From Clostridia bacterium (GTDB lineage Bacteria > UBA6262 > WVXT01 > JAUXBS01): DNA of 16,875 bases. Positions 15,800-16,875 of this stretch are shown one piece after another (the first letter of the stretch is position 1; each line of letters starts with the position of its first letter). The translations under genes and the position numbers were made by a program. The notes under the pieces were generated by a model. The model was not told where the DNA came from, did no database searches, and was given only the letters and a program-made list of their open reading frames with translations. The stretch spans positions 1 through 16,875 of the forward strand of contig JAUXDE010000025.1 in the NCBI GenBank assembly GCA_030618495.1, in the 5' to 3' direction.

Positions 15800-16875
15800 A
15801 TGGCAAAGGAAAAATTCATTAGGTCTAAACCGCATGTAAACGTAGGGACAATCGGGCACGTTGATCACGGCAAGACGACGCTGTGCGCGGCGATACTGAG
15901 CTGTCAGGCCAAGCACAAACTGGCGCAGGCGAAAGGTGTTGACGATATAGATAATGCTCCCGAGGAGAAAGAAAGAGGAGTGACCATAGCGATAGCGCAC
16001 CTGGAGTACGAGACCCAAAAAAGGCACTACGCGCATATAGACTGTCCGGGACATGCGGATTACATAAAGAACATGATAACCGGGGCGGCGCAGATGGACG
16101 GGGCGGTGCTGGTGGTTTCGGCGGCGGACGGCCCGATGCCGCAGACGAGGGAACATATACTTCTGGCCAAGCAGGTGAACGTGCCGGCGATAGTAGTTTT
16201 TCTGAACAAGACGGACCAGGTTGACGACCCTGAACTTCTGGAACTGGTGGAACTTGAGATAAGGGAGTTGCTTACGAAGTACGAGTTCCCTGGAGACAAG
16301 ACGCCGATAATAAGGGGCAGCGCGACGAAGATGCTTGAGACGGGTGATTTCAAGCCGGTGGAAGAGCTTCTGAAGGCGGTGGATGATTTCATACCTGAGC
16401 CCAAGAGGGAAATAGACAAGCCGTTCCTGATGAGCGTTGAAGACGTATTCAGCATCACGGGCAGGGGCACTGTGGCAACGGGCAGGGTTGAGTGCGGCAA
16501 GGTAAAGATAAACGAAGAAGTTGAGATAGTGGGGATAAAGGACACGAGGAAGACCGTGGTAACGGGAATAGAGATGTTCAGGAAGGAACTGGAAGAGGGG
16601 CTGGCCGGTGACAACGTAGGGCTGCTTTTAAGGGGGATAGACAAGACGGGGATAGAACGCGGGCAGGTTGTTGCGAAGCCGAAGTCGATAACGCCGCACA
16701 CGAAGTTCAAGGGACAGATATACGTATTGACGAAGGAGGAAGGCGGGAGGCACACGCCGTTCTTCACCGGTTACAGGCCGCAGTTTTACTTCAGGACGAC
16801 AGACGTGACGGGTACGTTGAACCTGCCGAAGGGCAGGGAGATGGTGATGCCCGGAGACCACGTGGAGATAACGGG
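15800..16875 (+). CDS. tuf: Translation elongation factor Tu, 3' end outside window
   Basis: EF-Tu is the GTPase that delivers aminoacyl-tRNA to the ribosome. The frame is open from ATG 15800 to the window edge, giving about 358 of an expected 400 or so residues. G1 is GHVDHGKTT (residues 19-27), switch I contains [10 protein letters not shown] with Thr62, the catalytic His85 is in DCPGHADY, the guanine-specificity motif is N136-K-T-D, and G-S-A-T follows. Domain 2 ([14 protein letters not shown]) and most of domain 3 ([20 protein letters not shown]) are visible. The stretch [20 protein letters not shown] and the switch I flank A-I-A-H-L-E-Y are more divergent than usual for EF-Tu. Codon use is extreme: of 26 Ile codons 23 are ATA, and of 17 Arg codons 15 are AGG, unlike the neighbouring genes. 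It is the last visible gene of the rpoB-tuf run. Confidence 0.97.
   Translation, partial: MAKEKFIRSKPHVNVGTIGHVDHGKTTLCAAILSCQAKHKLAQAKGVDDIDNAPEEKERGVTIAIAHLEYETQKRHYAHIDCPGHADYIKNMITGAAQMDGAVLVVSAADGPMPQTREHILLAKQVNVPAIVVFLNKTDQVDDPELLELVELEIRELLTKYEFPGDKTPIIRGSATKMLETGDFKPVEELLKAVDDFIPEPKREIDKPFLMSVEDVFSITGRGTVATGRVECGKVKINEEVEIVGIKDTRKTVVTGIEMFRKELEEGLAGDNVGLLLRGIDKTGIERGQVVAKPKSITPHTKFKGQIYVLTKEEGGRHTPFFTGYRPQFYFRTTDVTGTLNLPKGREMVMPGDHVEIT

Noticed and set aside
16060-16767. Long open frame of 235 codons on the minus strand
   Set aside because: It lies wholly antisense to tuf, which has unmistakable EF-Tu motifs. It stays open because tuf's skewed codon choice leaves few complementary stops. 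Its translation is a low-complexity Ser/Thr-rich sequence.
1-16875. Mobile element, CRISPR array, defence island, tRNA or rRNA genes
   Set aside because: I found no transposase or integrase genes, no spaced direct repeats, no flanking duplications and no tRNA-like cloverleaf in the spacers.

Overview
The window is an ordinary-looking stretch of bacterial chromosome. A housekeeping transcription/translation operon fills its right three quarters, and a compact, partly decaying gene cluster fills the left quarter. I see no phage, insertion sequence, CRISPR array, tRNA or rRNA. All genes lie on the + strand and are tightly packed, often with ATGA stop/start overlaps. The combination of a V/A-type ATPase D subunit, small one-domain cyclic-nucleotide-binding proteins, an ECF-type ABC pair and a tuf gene using almost only ATA for Ile and AGG for Arg suggests an uncultivated, probably anaerobic lineage known from metagenomes. 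I cannot name the phylum from the sequence alone.

Left part (1-4650). The 3' end of a V/A-type ATPase subunit D gene enters from the left edge. After an AT-rich spacer with a perfect 22-bp palindrome come two tandem paralogues of a single cNMP-binding domain. They are followed by rsmI (16S rRNA C1402 2'-O-methyltransferase), two ABC ATPases of the energy-coupling-factor (EcfA/CbiO) type, and a broken sensor histidine kinase. The first EcfA keeps Walker A but has lost almost every residue needed for hydrolysis. The second keeps the catalytic Glu but lacks the switch His. No EcfT or S component is visible. The kinase has a frameshift after TM1, lacks the rest of its sensor and TM2, and stops just after the phospho-acceptor His box with no ATPase domain. 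At its 3' end a dnaX-type A AAA AAG heptamer could shift ribosomes into a frame encoding a transmembrane tail.

Right part (4700-16875). A textbook sigma70-type promoter (TTGACA-17-TATACT) lies about 116 bp before rpoB. It probably drives rpoB-rpoC-rpsL-rpsG-fusA-tuf as one unit, with no internal gap above about 60 bp. This joins the beta operon to the str operon and omits the usual upstream secE-nusG-rplKAJL block. The RNA polymerase subunits, S12, S7 and EF-G look fully functional, with wild-type residues at the classical rifampicin and streptomycin positions. tuf runs off the right edge and differs strongly in codon use from its neighbours.

Nothing here amounts to a clear new defence or mobile system. 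The most interesting points are the catalytically depleted EcfA pair, the multiply broken kinase with its slippery sequence, the promoter-linked rpoB operon without ribosomal stalk genes, and the extreme ATA/AGG bias of tuf.
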